Shown here piece after piece: positions 26,999-39,223 of a stretch of DNA of 64,000 nucleotides. Each line of letters starts with the position of its first letter. Position 1 is the stretch's first letter. A program made the translations under genes and the position numbers. The stretch is from Mesorhabditis belari. Lineage: Eukaryota > Nematoda > Chromadorea > Rhabditida > Rhabditidae. Location of the stretch: the NCBI GenBank assembly GCA_958450365.1, contig CAUEEP010000074.1, positions 186,001-250,000 of the forward strand. Direction: 5' to 3'. The notes under the pieces are model-generated. The model worked only from the letters and a program-made list of their open reading frames with translations, was not told where the DNA came from and ran no database searches.

Positions 26999-27887
26999 GT
27001 ATCTTTCGGAATATTTTATAACTGTTGTGGAGTAACAAAGTGACCGCAAATTATGGTGACACCTTTTTTTGGAAAAGTTGCTGACAAACGCCTGACTTAT
27101 TACCAAAGTTCAAAGTGTTATATAGAAAAATAAAGCCCTTCATCTTGGTATCATTTATCTACAAAGAACTTCCCAATCGGAATTATACAACTCATTTTAC
27201 AAGCTCTTGAATAAGCTTAAGTCGGCTTCTCTCCGGCGATCTACCATTTTTAACACTTCTTGGCACACAATATTTTCATCTAGAAACAGATTACTTCAAT
27301 TAAACCTGTGGTTTTTTGCTTTAAAAGTCCATTGAATAAAAAGATAACGCTAGAGGAGCTTCTACAGCAAGATCTTCTTGTCAAATATTCGAAAAAGCTC
27401 AATTTTCCCTTTTTTTCGGAGTTTCCAGGGGAACCCAGAAACTAATCCCAATTTTGGCTATGAAAGTTTGACAAAAGTATTTGCTGTCATTCTTATTGCT
27501 ATTAAATGATATTAATGCTCAAAAATAAATATTGAAATGTTTCCTTTACCTCCTATCGTTTTTAAATCTATTTTACTTTTTTGGCTCAATCAAGTGCTCG
27601 CATTTCTTCAATTTTTTTCTCTTTTCCAATCTCCGTTCAATACGCTTTTCTTCAAACTTCAATATTTAATTGATATCTTATCTAATCAAAGATTGCACTC
27701 AAATTTGAAACAGTTGAGCCGTTTTCCTCTCATCATTCAACAACAATTGAAATGTTTTTTCAAAAAGTTCAAAGATTCACAAGATTGGAGAATTGGCGGC
27801 AAGAATTGAAAAGCATTGAGAAATCTGAAAAAAGGTTATTCAACAATGGATTGTTCTTTATGTGGATGAATATTGGAATTGGCCTGC
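26999..27887. other. Intergenic, partly TTL 3' flank
   Basis: 26999-27530 is AT-rich with nothing recognised. From about 27540 the sequence is the reversed 3' flank of TTL (matching the region around 11235-11600 and 35950-36230). Confidence 0.6.
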
Positions 27888-28490
27888 TCATTCTTCTTGT
27901 GGTGCTTCTGTTGATTCTTCTGGTGGTAGCATAGCCCCTCCACACATCCAATCGAGCACCTCGATGGCCTCCAATTTGAGCTCTCCAGCATCATAGAGAC
28001 TCCCTTGGGAATCATCCGGCCAGGTCATGGCAATGATGAGAAATAGTGATGTTGAAGTGTGGCTTGGCCCATTTCGAGCAAGAGCCGGCGATTTTGAAAT
28101 GGCCATCAGCTCCGCTGGCCAGATTCTCTTCCTTAGTGTCGGCCCACTCGTAATCGTCGGGAGTTGCTCTGAAAATTGAGAGCCGGTAAACGACTCTGTT
28201 TTGAATGAAATAAGACTATAAGGTGGATCTTTCTGAGTCGCTAGAATGTTTTTTATATGCAGAAAGTTCCACAGTCAGACAAGAAGTGAACATTTTTCTG
28301 AGTTCTTGCCGATACAATACTTGATATTTCATTTTTCTCTATCTTGAACTCACTCAAAGACTCGAAGTCCGATTCCGGCTCCAGAATAGGATTTTCCATA
28401 GCATGTCACAAATCTCTTGGCATGAGCATTGTGCGCTTTCCCAAAGCAGAAAACAATAGAAAGAGCGAGGAGTAAAAATATGAATTTCAT
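27888..28490 (-). pseudogene. TTL copy T2 with internal deletion
   Basis: Exon 1 (28354-28490) is intact. Exon 2 is fused directly to the middle of exon 3 near 28016-28026, removing the end of exon 2, intron 2 and about 60 nt of exon 3. The fusion puts a TGA within a few codons (CTG GCC GGA TGA), so the C-terminal TTL residues are out of frame. A short shared CCGG at the junction suggests end joining. It is the left half of a head-to-head pair with T3. Confidence 0.85.
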
Positions 28491-28806
28491 TTCTGACTGA
28501 AAACTAAATCTCAGTTATTTTATACTTACGTACGATTGAATGAAAGAGAAAACAGCAAAAAAATAAGCAAAAATTTCAAGGTCGTAAAGTACTGGTTCCT
28601 GTTTTCAAAAATTAAATGCAACTGGCGAAAAGTTACAAACAATTGTCAACGCTAATATAGGTAGCTTATAAGAGATCATTGATGGCAAATTTGTAGTTGT
28701 GCAGCAGATTCGTCTCAAAATATTTATTTTTAAAAGCAACAAACCAGAGAAGAAGATGGTTGACCAAAGAAGAAAAAGAAAAAAGAACGCACTGCGAATT
28801 GGGAGC

Positions 28807-30032
28807 TTAGATTAATACCAGAGTTGAAATGAAAAAGGCACACAGCCACGAGACACTGCTGACTGATTTTTGATAGTGATAATGTCGACAGTAGTGGGTG
28901 TTGCCCGAGGAGAGATCCACGTTCACTTCCACCTGCCCTCCACCTTCACTCGATTTGAGCAACGTCTCGAGGAATTCGATCTTCTTCTCTAACTCCTAAG
29001 ATCATATGAGTTGCTGAAATTGTACTGTTTAAACCTTCACGAGCTTTCCATCATTTCTTTGTTGTCCACAATCCATGAATCTACAAATAGGTCAAGGTAG
29101 GTACCAGTTCAGGCTCTTACTTTTTGGTCTTCTCCCGAAAGTCCTCTTTCTCCTTGCTTCCGGTTTTTGCATCGATTCTGAAAGAAGAGTTTTCAGAAAG
29201 AGTGCTTGCATATAAAGGGGTCTTCGTTGAAAGCCGAAACCAAACTAAGGTCTGATCATTTTGGCTGATCATTACAAGGAAAAGTCAACTAGACGTGCTA
29301 GCCAAATCATATGAGCCAGCGACCATTCGATGCAGAATTTCACGTTGATCATGATGCTGCTTTTCTTTTTTACCAGAGAGCACTCTGTCAGATATACGCG
29401 TTTAAGATTTTGTAAGGAGTATCAAAAATCAAACCGCGACATGATAACCTTGTCTATTACATTACAACAGCAGTTGCAGGGATAGCCCAGTGGTAGTAGG
29501 CTGGGAGGCAAGGCGAGGACTTTCTGGTTCGAATCCGGTAGCTGATTTGATCGGAAGTGTCTGGGCTCCTTATATTAGTGGTGTGCCAGATGTTATGCTA
29601 TTGTGTGCGACGATAGAGAACACATAAGGCATTAAAACCGAAAAAAAGAAAAAAGACAACCGGCTACTGGGCTCGAACCGGACAGCCACCGTCTTGCGTC
29701 CCAACTCACTATCACTCGGCAACCGCTTCAACTGTCAAGGCCGCGGAAGACAAGGTTGCAATGTCGCGGTTTAATTTTTGAAACTCCTTCCAAAACTTTA
29801 AACGCGTATAACGTTTGACAGAATGCTCTATAGCAAAAAAGAAAAGCGGGATCATGACCAACGTGAAATTCTGCGTCGAATGGTCGATGGCTCATGTGAT
29901 TTGGCCAGCACGTCTAGTTTACCTTTCCTGGTGTATTAGCGTCCGACTTGCAATCAAAAAGAATCAAAAAAGGCCATTTTGACGATACAATTTCTCCGCA
30001 TCGATTTCTGACTTCTCAACTTGACGGTACAT
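28807..30032 (-). pseudogene. Gene Y copy lacking its membrane segment
   Basis: The last three exons (28807-28995, about 29035-29080, 29121-29177) are open and close to the intact Y genes. The start codon at 30032 survives, but exon 1 is cut after about 18 codons (near 29983), deleting the membrane segment, and exon 2 is missing. Between lies a full long-TIR/tRNA-core element (29271-29936). Confidence 0.75.
29271..29936. mobile_element. Long-TIR element with two tRNA-like cores
   Basis: Same structure as 8939-9627: terminal repeats of about 190 bp, a plus-strand tRNA-like unit (29474-29545, B box GGTTCGAATCC) and a minus-strand un-like unit (about 29655-29745, B box GGTTCGAGCCC) facing each other. 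It lies within the broken Y copy. Confidence 0.78.
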
Positions 30033-30539
30033 CGACTTTTGTGTCCTTTACTAGAACATTCAACTTTATTTGCAGTTAGACATATGTAATAAAACAAAAA
30101 GTCCTGAAAAACTTAAAGCAACAAGAAATTCGGAACTCACCTTGAGAATATTGAAATTGTTGAGTTGAATTTAGCTAAGAGAACGCGATGATATTATTCA
30201 CGTTTGTTCATCTTGGCTTTTTGAGTCAGAAATTCATTTCATAAAATAAAAAAGCCATGCTGATACGGATAAATATGCCCCAAAAGCCTGTGTGTCAAAA
30301 AAATTCTGATAAGAGAAGTTGTTTTCAAAAGCCAAAATTGTGTTGCAAGAGAATCGTGTTGTTTTCTAGTTGCAAGAATAGTTTTTGAATTTAAAGCGCT
30401 TTTTTAAATTTCCTTGTTACCTTTTTATCCTTATCTTCAAACTAGAACGGAGCAAACATTTGCGCAAAATGTTTTTTTTTGTGTTCCCTCTTTCAGCCAA
30501 TGTTGAATGCTCATATTTGAAGGGAAGCTTGTTCTTTGG

Positions 30540-30640
30540 ATTAAATGGCTCATGTGATGGTTGACCAAAGGTCGATGGCTCGTGTGATTTGGCCAGTACA
30601 TCTAGTTGACCTTCCCTTGTAAGCCAAAACGATCAGACCT
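30540..30640. mobile_element. Solo end of the long-TIR element at a palindrome centre
   Basis: Only the right terminal repeat (ending ttgaccttcccttgtaag) is present, with a short stutter of the same phrase before it. It sits where a minus-oriented Y/TTL block (27.5-30.5 kb) meets a plus-oriented one (30.6-31.7 kb). Confidence 0.65.
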
Positions 30641-30694
30641 TAGTTTGGTTTCGGCTTTCAAAGAAGACCCCTTTGTATGCAAGCACTCTTTCAG

Positions 30695-31074
30695 AATCGA
30701 TGCCAAAACCGAAAGCAACGAGAAAGAGGAGTTTCGGGAGAAGGCCAAAAAGTAAGAGCCTGAACTGGTATCAACATTGTCCTATTAGTAGATTCGTGGA
30801 TCGTGGACAACAAAGAAATCAGCTTTCTGATGGAAAGCTCGTGAAGGTTTAAACAGTACAATTTCAGCAACTCATAAGATCTTAGGAGTTAGAGAAGAAG
30901 ATCGAATTCCTCGAGACGTTGCTCAAATCGAGTGAAGGTGGAGGGCAGGTGGAAGTGAACGTGGATCTTTCCTCGGGCAACACCCACTACTATCGACATT
31001 ATCACTATCAAAAATCAGTCAGCAGTGTCTCGTGGCTGTGTGCCTTTTTCATTTCAACTCTGGTATTAATCTAA
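30695..31074 (+). pseudogene. Gene Y copy, 3' exons only
   Basis: Exons 30695-30751, about 30792-30846 and 30886-31074 match exons 3-5 of Y and remain open; the middle exon has a 9-nt in-frame insertion (QLS). No exon 1 or 2 precedes, only the solo transposon end, so there is no start or membrane segment. Confidence 0.7.
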
Positions 31075-31401
31075 GCTCCCAATTCGCAGTGCGTTCTTTT
31101 TTCTTTTTCTTCTTTGGTCAACCATCTTCTTCTCTTGTTTTTTGTTTTTAAAAATAAATATTTTGAGACGAATCTGCTGCACAACTACAAATTTGCCATC
31201 AATGATCTCTTATAAGCTACCTATATTAGCGTTGACAATTGTTTGTAACTTTTCGCCAGTTGCATTTTCGTATTTTTTAATTTTTGAAAACAGGAACCAG
31301 TACTTTACGACCTTGAAATTTTTGCTTATTTTTTTGCTGTTTCCTCTTTCATTCAATCGTACGAAAGTATAAAATAACTGATATTTAGTTTTCAGTCAGA
31401 A

Positions 31402-31538
31402 ATGAAATTCATATTTTTACTCCTCGTTCTTTCTATTGTTTTCTGCTTTGGGAAAGCGCACAATGCTCATGCCAAGAGATTTGTGACATGCTATGGAAAA
31501 TCCTATTCTGGAGCCGGAATCGGACTTCGAGTCTTTGA
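31402..31538 (+). pseudogene. TTL copy T3, exon 1 only
   Basis: Exon 1 with signal peptide is intact and followed by its gtgagt donor. The sequence then jumps from early intron 1 to the 3' flank of a TTL gene (about 31570-31690), deleting exons 2 and 3. Immediately downstream the large right arm begins. Confidence 0.85.
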
Positions 31539-31924
31539 GTGAGTTCAAGATAGAAAAAAAATGAAATATCAAGTCAAGTCATCCAATCTTGTGAATCTTT
31601 GAAATTTTTGAAAAAACATTTCAGTTGTTGAATGATCAGAGGAAAACGGTTCAACTGTTTTAACAAAAATTTAAGTGCAACCTTTGATTAGATAAGATAT
31701 ATCAAGTTCGCGATATATCATAACTTTGTAAAGATATCACATTTTGAGTTAATTTTGGTATCATTCGACGCGCAATTTTATTCTGCGAATGATAGTCAAA
31801 ATAGTCAAAATCGAGGGGTTGATGCTGAGAAAAACATGAAAAACCTTAAATTGCTAATGGCAAAAAAGGATCGACAGATATTTTCATTACAAGTCTACTT
31901 TATTATAATTTTCTTAAGTTTCAG

Positions 31925-34900
31925 GGTTCTTTCTGAGCGCTGTGGCCGTCGCAATGCTCTCATTGTCAACGGGATTTTCAACATTATCGGTGCTTTTTGC
32001 GAGCTGATCGCCAGGACGGCTAGGTGGGATCAAAACCTGGCTAACTTTAGCAGTACAAAATTACTTTTTTTGAAAAAAACAAGCTATTCAACCATTATTC
32101 GTTTCACCTTTCAGCTCTCCCGAATTGTTGATCATTGGTCGATTCATCCTTGGTGCGAATCTGGGACTCACTTCCGGGGTCGTTCCAATGTATTTGATGG
32201 AGTTGACGCCGACAAAATATCGAGGAGCCGCTGGAACTTTGCATATGGTTCGTAATTGAATTTGAAAGATTCCCAAACTTTCCACTTTATCAGCTCGATA
32301 AATTTACCAGTTTCCAAGTATTGTTTTTTCACAAAAATGGCTTCCAGGTGGCCGTCTCATTCTCTGACTGGTTTTCGTTGCTCATTGGACTTCCTGAAGT
32401 TTGTTTTTATATTTTTGAGTTATTTGCAAAGTTCAGAAGCTTATTTTACAAGTTTTACAAGATAAAATTAAATAGGATAGGTTTGACTTTTAGGTACTTG
32501 GTGGATCAAATTGGTGGCCGATCGCCTTTGCGCTCCCAGGAATCCCAGCATTGGCTCTCTGTTTTATCCTACCGTTTTTGTTTTATCCTACCAAAGTAAG
32601 CAAAAAAAATGGGAACTGAGGCTTTGGAGTTTCTTCACTTTGCCATTCATTTTTTTACTTTATGATTCAGATATCTATTGATGACCCGTGGAAATCGAGA
32701 AGCTGCCTATGATTCAATTGTTGCTTTGGCTGGCGAGAAACAAGCAAAACCCGTCTTCAACGAACTCATCCGAGAAAGCGCACGAGACAAAGTAAATCTT
32801 CATATTCAGAAGTGAATATTGCTTCATTCTAGAGTCGATCCGGTTCTTTTTGGGAACTCTTCACGAGCAAGAAGCTCCGTCTTCCCCTACTCGTTTCCCT
32901 TCTTGTCATGGTCGCTCAACAATTCACCGGATGTACAGCTGTCTTTGCTTACTCGACTGACATGTTTATCAACGCGAAACTTGATCCGTGAGTTTGGACT
33001 TGATGATATCTAATCAATAAAGGAATACTGGAATCTTGAATTTTTAGGAATTAAGTAACTAAGAGACATTGGTAGTATAGATTACAAAAATGACAAATTT
33101 TCACACTGCAAACGCTTCCGAACATGTAAACACACTGCAAACGACTCGATCGCTTCAACTACGTGCAAGTACGGTTCCCTAGGACTACAAACCACTGTAA
33201 CTTTCTTTAGCATTGATATTTTTTGGGTATCCTTTAGTCCATTCGAAAGCTCTTGAGATTCTCTTTTTTTCAAGGTATAGATCATGTCAATCCGGCAGAG
33301 TTGAAGCAAGTTAGAAGTGTTTGTAGCGTGTAGTGCCAATGTCTATCTATCAAGAAACCTACGAGCATCGAAACATTTTGCAGCCGCTAAAAGTTCAAAA
33401 AGATAACTTCTGTATTGAGTAGGTATCTTATTCTTTTAAATTTCAAGAAAGAGTCATATCAACTTCATAAAATTATATTTAATTAATGAAATTTAGACAA
33501 ACAGCTCGTTACGCAACGCTGGCTATCGGTGTCGTCTACTTCTTGTTCGCTTGTTCGGCTCCTTTGTTGATTGATCGAGTTGGGCGAAGGCCACTTTCTC
33601 TATTCCAAGTGAGTTCAATTGAATAAATAAAGGTTTTCGATAAAATTTGAACAAATTAATGCGATTAATTGCTACAGACAGGGTTTAGTTCCATTTTCGT
33701 GCACAGAAGATCAAAACATTTTTGCTTCCTTTCTTTCTGGCGCACTAATAAAGAATTCAATCTGCCAGATGGTGTGTATTTCCATGTTGAGCATAAAGTA
33801 CAAGAAATTGTAAAGTTGTAGAATAAACTTGTATATAAACTCCTTTTTAGTTGATCGCCTGCCTCATTGCTCTATCGCTGCTCACTCTGTTCACAGGAAT
33901 TCAACAATACGAACAAGTGAGTCCACGTTTGTTTTGACTTAGAAACTTAGAAAATTTAAACTTAGTGTCATTTTTGAAAGTACGGCTTTGTTTTAGGCGA
34001 CTTGGGCAAGTTACGGAACGATCGGCGCGCTCGTTTTGTACATGTGCGTGTATGGGGTCGGCTCGCCGATTCCCTGGATGATCACCGGAGAGCTTTTCAA
34101 TCAACATGTAAGATTTCGCTTGATTCAAACTTTTAATGCTTGCTTTAAAGAAGTCGCAGAATTCTTCAAGTAAATTTGAATCCCAAAATCGTTTTCAGTT
34201 CCGTTCAACGGCTGTCACGGTCTCGGTCTTTGCCGCCTACTTCATGGCGATGATTATCTCATCAGCGTATCTACCATTTCAACAGGTAACTAAGTTGAAG
34301 TACTTAAATTTCTTTCGTAATATGGATTGCAGGGAAAACTTCAAGGAAAAACAATCACCATACATCTAAACTGCTGATTGTGAGTAGTGAATTGGCCAAT
34401 ATTTTCTGCACGAGAACTAAACAAAGCTTACAAGGGAAAGGCAACAGTTAGATGTGGTCAAATGAGATAAGTCATAGACCACTCGACGCAAAATTTCACG
34501 TCGGTTCCGACTCTGCTTTCCGTCTTTGCAAAATTACTTTCTATAAAAAGTTACACGTGTTTTAAGTTTTAGACTGGGAAAAATTTGGAGCCAAATAGGT
34601 GCCTTAATAAGGGTTCTTTTACGGGCCTTAAGCGTGATGGTGGTATAGTGAAAAGAACGCTGGCGTACAAAACGATCACTCCATTTTTTTTGCTCGAGTG
34701 CGATTCCTTTTTTGACAAAACGTTTTGCGTTTTCATCTTTTAAGATTTGAATTTTATCTGGCTTTAAAACTATTTTGTATTTCTTATTTTTATTTTATAT
34801 TTTTTTTTTGAAACTATTCGGAATTAGCGTGAAATTATTCGGAATTCTAAATTCTACTTGTCTTGCACTAGCTTAAATCACATTCAGATGGTCGGTGTCA

Positions 34901-35215
34901 CGTTCAGCTACATGCCTTTCATTGTGGTCAGTTGTATCTCGATTGTCGTTCTGTATTTCATTCTACCCGGTAAGGGATAATCTGTAACAAATGATTGAAT
35001 TTATTTTCCTAAAACTTTAACAAAATTAGCTTCATTTCTTGAAGATTGATTTACTATCACCTTCCAAATTAAACCAAATTTATGGTTTAGAAACAAAGAA
35101 TCGTGATGTGAATGACATTGTGAATGAGGTGAGAGCACGGAATCACTCGCTCAGTCTCGGAATGCCGTGGAATTCGCTGTCGCAAGAGGGACGGACTGAG
35201 GTAAATTTAGGCTAA
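31925..35215 (+). pseudogene. SLC2-type transporter, right-arm copy, 5'-truncated and frameshifted
   Basis: Twelve exons match the left copy from the SERCGRRN exon onward (31925-32023, 32115-32247, 32348-32398, 32494-32595, 32671-32791, 32833-32987, 33497-33608, 33851-33916, 33997-34107, 34199-34285, 34888-34969, 35091-35215). The first three known exons (TM1, loop 1, TM2) are absent. In exon 32494-32595 the PESP motif is replaced by a repeat of the preceding tgttttatcctacc, one base longer than the left copy, which shifts the frame and gives a stop in the next exon. All later exons are individually clean, so decay is recent. The stop at 35213-35215 replaces a Lys codon of the left copy. Confidence 0.88.
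34429..34850. mobile_element. tRNA-core element, partly degraded
   Basis: This is the right-arm counterpart of 12915-13366. The left end (ttacaagggaaaggcaacag) and tRNA-like core (A box GATGGTGGTATAGTG) are clear; the right terminal repeat is reduced to remnants with a gaaatta/attcggaatt stutter. Confidence 0.6.
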
Positions 35216-35726
35216 ATTTCCTCTAAGAAAGGCCGCACCAATGGAGTTAAACCCACAAAAAACGAGAAATCGACTCTATTCACCATAACTTATGTAAAGT
35301 TTAATAACTTAATTGATGGTTTAGGTAAGGATATTTGGTAAAAAATGAAATGCTAATTTGTTTGTTTTTGCGGGCGTATAACTCCATTGATTCAAAGGGT
35401 CTTTTTTGCAGGGATAAAGAGCAACAACAGGTCTAAAATCTAGTAAAGAGTACCAAAGTTATCTGAACTCTCGTGTTTTCCGTGTTAAGATCAGCAAAAC
35501 GAAAGAAATGCTCGCTGAAGGCTGAGTTTTATCCTGAAGCCAAGCTGACAGCATGGCTTATATTTGTATAATCGATGTGTAATCGATCATCCCAATATTG
35601 CACCAGGTTGTCCGTTTGATACGGGAAAGTAAGCTTCGACAAGTCGAGTTCAACTGTGGTTACCTACACATTTTGATATCGCAAATGATATTGATTCAAG
35701 TTTTTAGGGTATCAACAAGCTCCTTT

Positions 35727-35921
35727 TCAACAAACCCTTAAACTTTTTATGTTCTTGGGGCTAATTCTAAATCCTTTTTTAGAACAAGCACATAGAGGCA
35801 CTAAGCCCATCAATACACTCGTGTCGATTGGAAAGCATTCGTGAACATGAACAAAAGAACATTCGAGAGTTTTGTGAAATTCTAGGCAAATTTTAGTTTG
35901 AATTTGAAATAAATCGGACAT
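35727..35921 (-). CDS. Small ORF conserved in both arms, right copy
   Basis: 64 residues beginning MSDLFQIQTKICLEFHKTLE. Against the left copy, early differences keep the frame, including a 3-nt gap, but a 2-nt gap near the end changes the last residues. Coding is unproven. The stretches 35216-35726 and 35922-36234 hold only duplicated intergenic sequence. Confidence 0.28.
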   Translation of the reverse strand: MSDLFQIQTKICLEFHKTLECSFVHVHECFPIDTSVLMGLVPLCACSKKGFRISPKNIKSLRVC

Positions 35922-36234
35922 TTTTTAACCTTTCTACTGTCTTTTTGCGTTTTATTTCATCTCAATCAAGTATTGCAATTTTTCCTTTTTCTTCCTTTCG
36001 ATTTTAAATCTGTTTTACTTTTTTGACTCAAAGATTGCGCTTAAATTTTTGTTGAAACAGTTGAGCCGTTTTCCTCTCATCATTCAACAACAATTGAAAT
36101 GTTTTTTCAAAAAGTTCAAAGATTCACAAAATTGGAGAATTGGAGACAAGAATAGAAAAGCATTGAAAGAGCTGAAAAAAATTTATTCAACAATGAATTG
36201 TTCTTTATGTGGATGAATATTGGAATTGGCCTGC

Positions 36235-37051
36235 TCATTCTTCTTGTGGGGCTTCCGGTGTTGATTCTTCTGGTGGTAGCATAGCCCCTCCACACATCCA
36301 ATTGAGCACCTCGATGGCCTCCAATTTGAGCTCTCCAGCATCATAGAGACTCTCTTGGGATTCATCCGGTAATCGGATTTCAATCGACTTCCCACAGTTC
36401 AAAGTGTCTGTTTCAGTCTGAAATCTCTTGTTTTTCTTGTTTTAGTAAAAAGAGAGCAAGAAAGATTGTTGCCTGTTGATATCAGTCCTTAAAAAACCTG
36501 GCAACTTATTGAAAAATACTTTTTTTGTTATGTTTAAAGTGGTTCTTCCGGGAATTGCTTTTTTGAATTGATAAAAACTTCGACCAGATCATGACAATGA
36601 GAAATAGTGATGTTGAAGTGTGGCTTGGCCCATTTCGAGCAAGAGCCGGTGATTTCGAAATGGCCATCAGCTCCGCTGGCCACATTCTCTTCCTTAGTGT
36701 CGGCCCACTCGTAATCGTCGGGAGTTGCTCTGAAAATTGAGAGCCGGTAAACGACTCTGTTTTGAATGAAATAAGACTATAAGGTGGATCTTTTTGAGTC
36801 GCTAGAATGTTTTTTATATGCAGAAAGTTCCACAGTCAGACAAGAAGTGAACATTTTTCTGAGTTCTTGCCGATACAATACTTGATATTTCATTTTTCTC
36901 TATCTTGAACTCACTCAAAGACTCGAAGTCCGATTCCGGCCCCAGAATAGGGTTTTCCATGGCATGTCACAAATCCCTTTGCATGAGCATTCTGCGCTTT
37001 CCCAAAGCAGAAACCAATAGAAAGAGCGAGGAGTAAAAATATGGATTTCAT
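36235..37051 (-). CDS. Transthyretin-like (TTL/DUF290) secreted protein, copy T4
   Basis: Exons 36915-37051, 36579-36729 and 36235-36417 join to 156 residues. The signal peptide starts MKSIFLLLALSIGFCFG. It differs from T1 by few substitutions and one deleted codon (HDCHD becomes HCHD), all in frame. Splice sites and the C-terminal acidic tail are intact. It is the right-arm partner of T1. Confidence 0.9.
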
Positions 37052-37369
37052 TTCTGACTGGAAACAAAATATCAGTTATTTTATACTTTCATACCATTGA
37101 ATGAAAGAGTAAACAGCAAAAAAATAAGCAAAAATTTCAAGGCCGTAAAGTACTGGTTCCTGTTTTCTATAACTAAAAAATATGAAAATGTGGGGAAAAG
37201 TTGAAAACAATTGTAATATAGGTAGCTTGTAAGAGATCATTGATGGCAAATTGGTAGTTGTGCAGCATATTCGTCTCAAAATATTTATTTTTAAAAACAA
37301 CAAACCAGAGAAGAAGATGGTTGACCAAAGGAGAAAAAGAAAAAAAAAAACGCATTGCGAATTGGGAGC

Positions 37370-39223
37370 TTAGAGTGATACCAGAGTTGAAATGAAAAAG
37401 GCACACAGCCACGAGACACTGCTGACTGATTTTTGATAATGATAATATCGATAGTAGTGGGTGTTGCCCGAGGAGAGATCCACGTTCACTTCCACCTGCC
37501 CTCCACCTTCACTCGATTTGAGCAACGTCTCGAGGAATTCGATCTTCTTCTCTAACTCCTAAGATCCTCTGATTTGCTGAAATTGTACTGTTTAAACCTT
37601 AACGGGCTTTCCATCATTTCTTTGTTGTCCACAATCCACGAATCTACAAATAGGTCAAGGTTGGTACCAGTTCAGGCTCTTACTTTTTGGTCTTCTCCCG
37701 AAACTCCTCTTTCTCCTTGCTTTCGGTTTTTGCATCGATTCTGAAAGAAGAGCTTTCAGAAGGAGTGTAGAAAGACTTGCATATAAAGGGGTCTTCTTTG
37801 AAAACCGAAACCAAACTAAGGTCTGAACGTTTTGCCTTACAAGGGAAGATCAACTAGATGTGCTAGCCAAATCACATGAGCCATCGACCATTTGACGCAG
37901 AATTTCACGTTGATCATGATGCTACTTTTCTTTTTTTGCTATAGAGCACTCTGTCAAAGTTATACGCGTTTAAAGTTTTGGATGGAGTTTCAAAAATCAA
38001 ACCTGCGACATTACAACCTTGTCTATTACATTACAACAGCAGTTGCAGGGGTAGCCCAGTGGTAGTAGGCTGGGAGGCAAGGCGAGGGCTTTCGGGTTCG
38101 AATCCGGTAGCTCATTGATCGGAACGGTCTGGGCTCCTTATCCATATTAGTGGTGTGCCAGATGCTATACTATTGCATGCCAGATGCTATTGTGTGCGAC
38201 GATAGAGAACACATAAGGTATTAAAACCGAAAAAAAGAAAAAAGGCAACCAGCTACCGGGCTCGAACCGGACAGCCACCGTCTTGCGTCCCAACTCACTA
38301 TCACTCGGCTACCGCTGCAACTGTCAAGGCCGCGGAAGACAAGGTTGTAATTTCTCGGTTTGAAATCCCTTGCAAAACTTTAAACGCGTATAACTTTTGA
38401 CAGAGTGACAGACTCTATAGCAAAAAAAAGAAAAGCAGCATCATGCTCAACGTGAAATTCTGTGTCGAATGGTCGATGGCTCATGTGATTTGGCCAGCAC
38501 ATCCAGTTGCCCTTCCCTGGTGTATCGGCGTCCGACTTGTAATCGCAAAGAATTAAAAAAAGGCCATTTTTTGCAACAAATTTGAAGAAATCATTTTGAA
38601 AAATATAGCAAATTCATTTGTCTAATTGATTTAAACCTAAAAATGAGCTATTTTTCAATTCTTTACGCTCCAAATCGTGTTAAGCAAATATGGTGCAACC
38701 CTTGGACACATATTCGAATTTCTGCCCTTACGTTTCGTTGATTCGCTTCTTGAGGTGCAATCTAAACTTTTTTCGTGTAAATTTTTAATGAGTAAGTAAA
38801 CTGACGCGAGATTTCTGCAAGTTTTCAGCAGCGTCTCGAGCTCGTCGTTCGTCGATGTGCTGTTGTTCTTACCACTGAAAAGCCTCGAGTTTAATTTAAA
38901 GTGAATTCTAATAGTTGGCTGTGTGTTCGGTTCATTTTTTGACGAATCACTGTATCTAAGCACTTTATCTTTATCTAAGCAAAATTGTCGAAAGCATAGT
39001 CGAAAGCAGGTTTAATCGGCACACACTGTTTGAGATCGAAATTTGCGAAAATCGTCAGAAACAGCCAAATGACGGCGATGACGAGAAGAGCGATAAAAAG
39101 TGAGGCGAAGAGAAAGGACTCTTTCCGACAAATCCCTTTCTCCTTCTCTTGCTCCCCCTCATCCACAACTTGGCGATACAATTTCTCGACATCGATTTCT
39201 GACTTCTCAACTTGACGGTACAT
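37370..39223 (-). CDS. Gene Y, right-arm copy
   Basis: Exons 39027-39223, 38806-38874, 37684-37740, 37598-37643 and 37370-37558 give 185 residues with the same phases as the left copy. The membrane segment reads LFASLFIALLVIAVIWLFL, and the coiled coil, DLSSGN motif and hydrophobic tail are retained. No frame-breaking change was found across the exons, though introns differ by many substitutions and indels. The intron 37741-38805 carries the transposon 37836-38524. Confidence 0.72.
37836..38524. mobile_element. Long-TIR element with two tRNA-like cores
   Basis: This is the right-arm counterpart of 8939-9627. It starts ttacaagggaagatcaact and ends with the complement. The plus-strand tRNA-like unit is at 38041-38112 (B box GGTTCGAATCC) and the minus-strand unit at about 38250-38330 (B box GGTTCGAGCCC). 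Confidence 0.8.
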
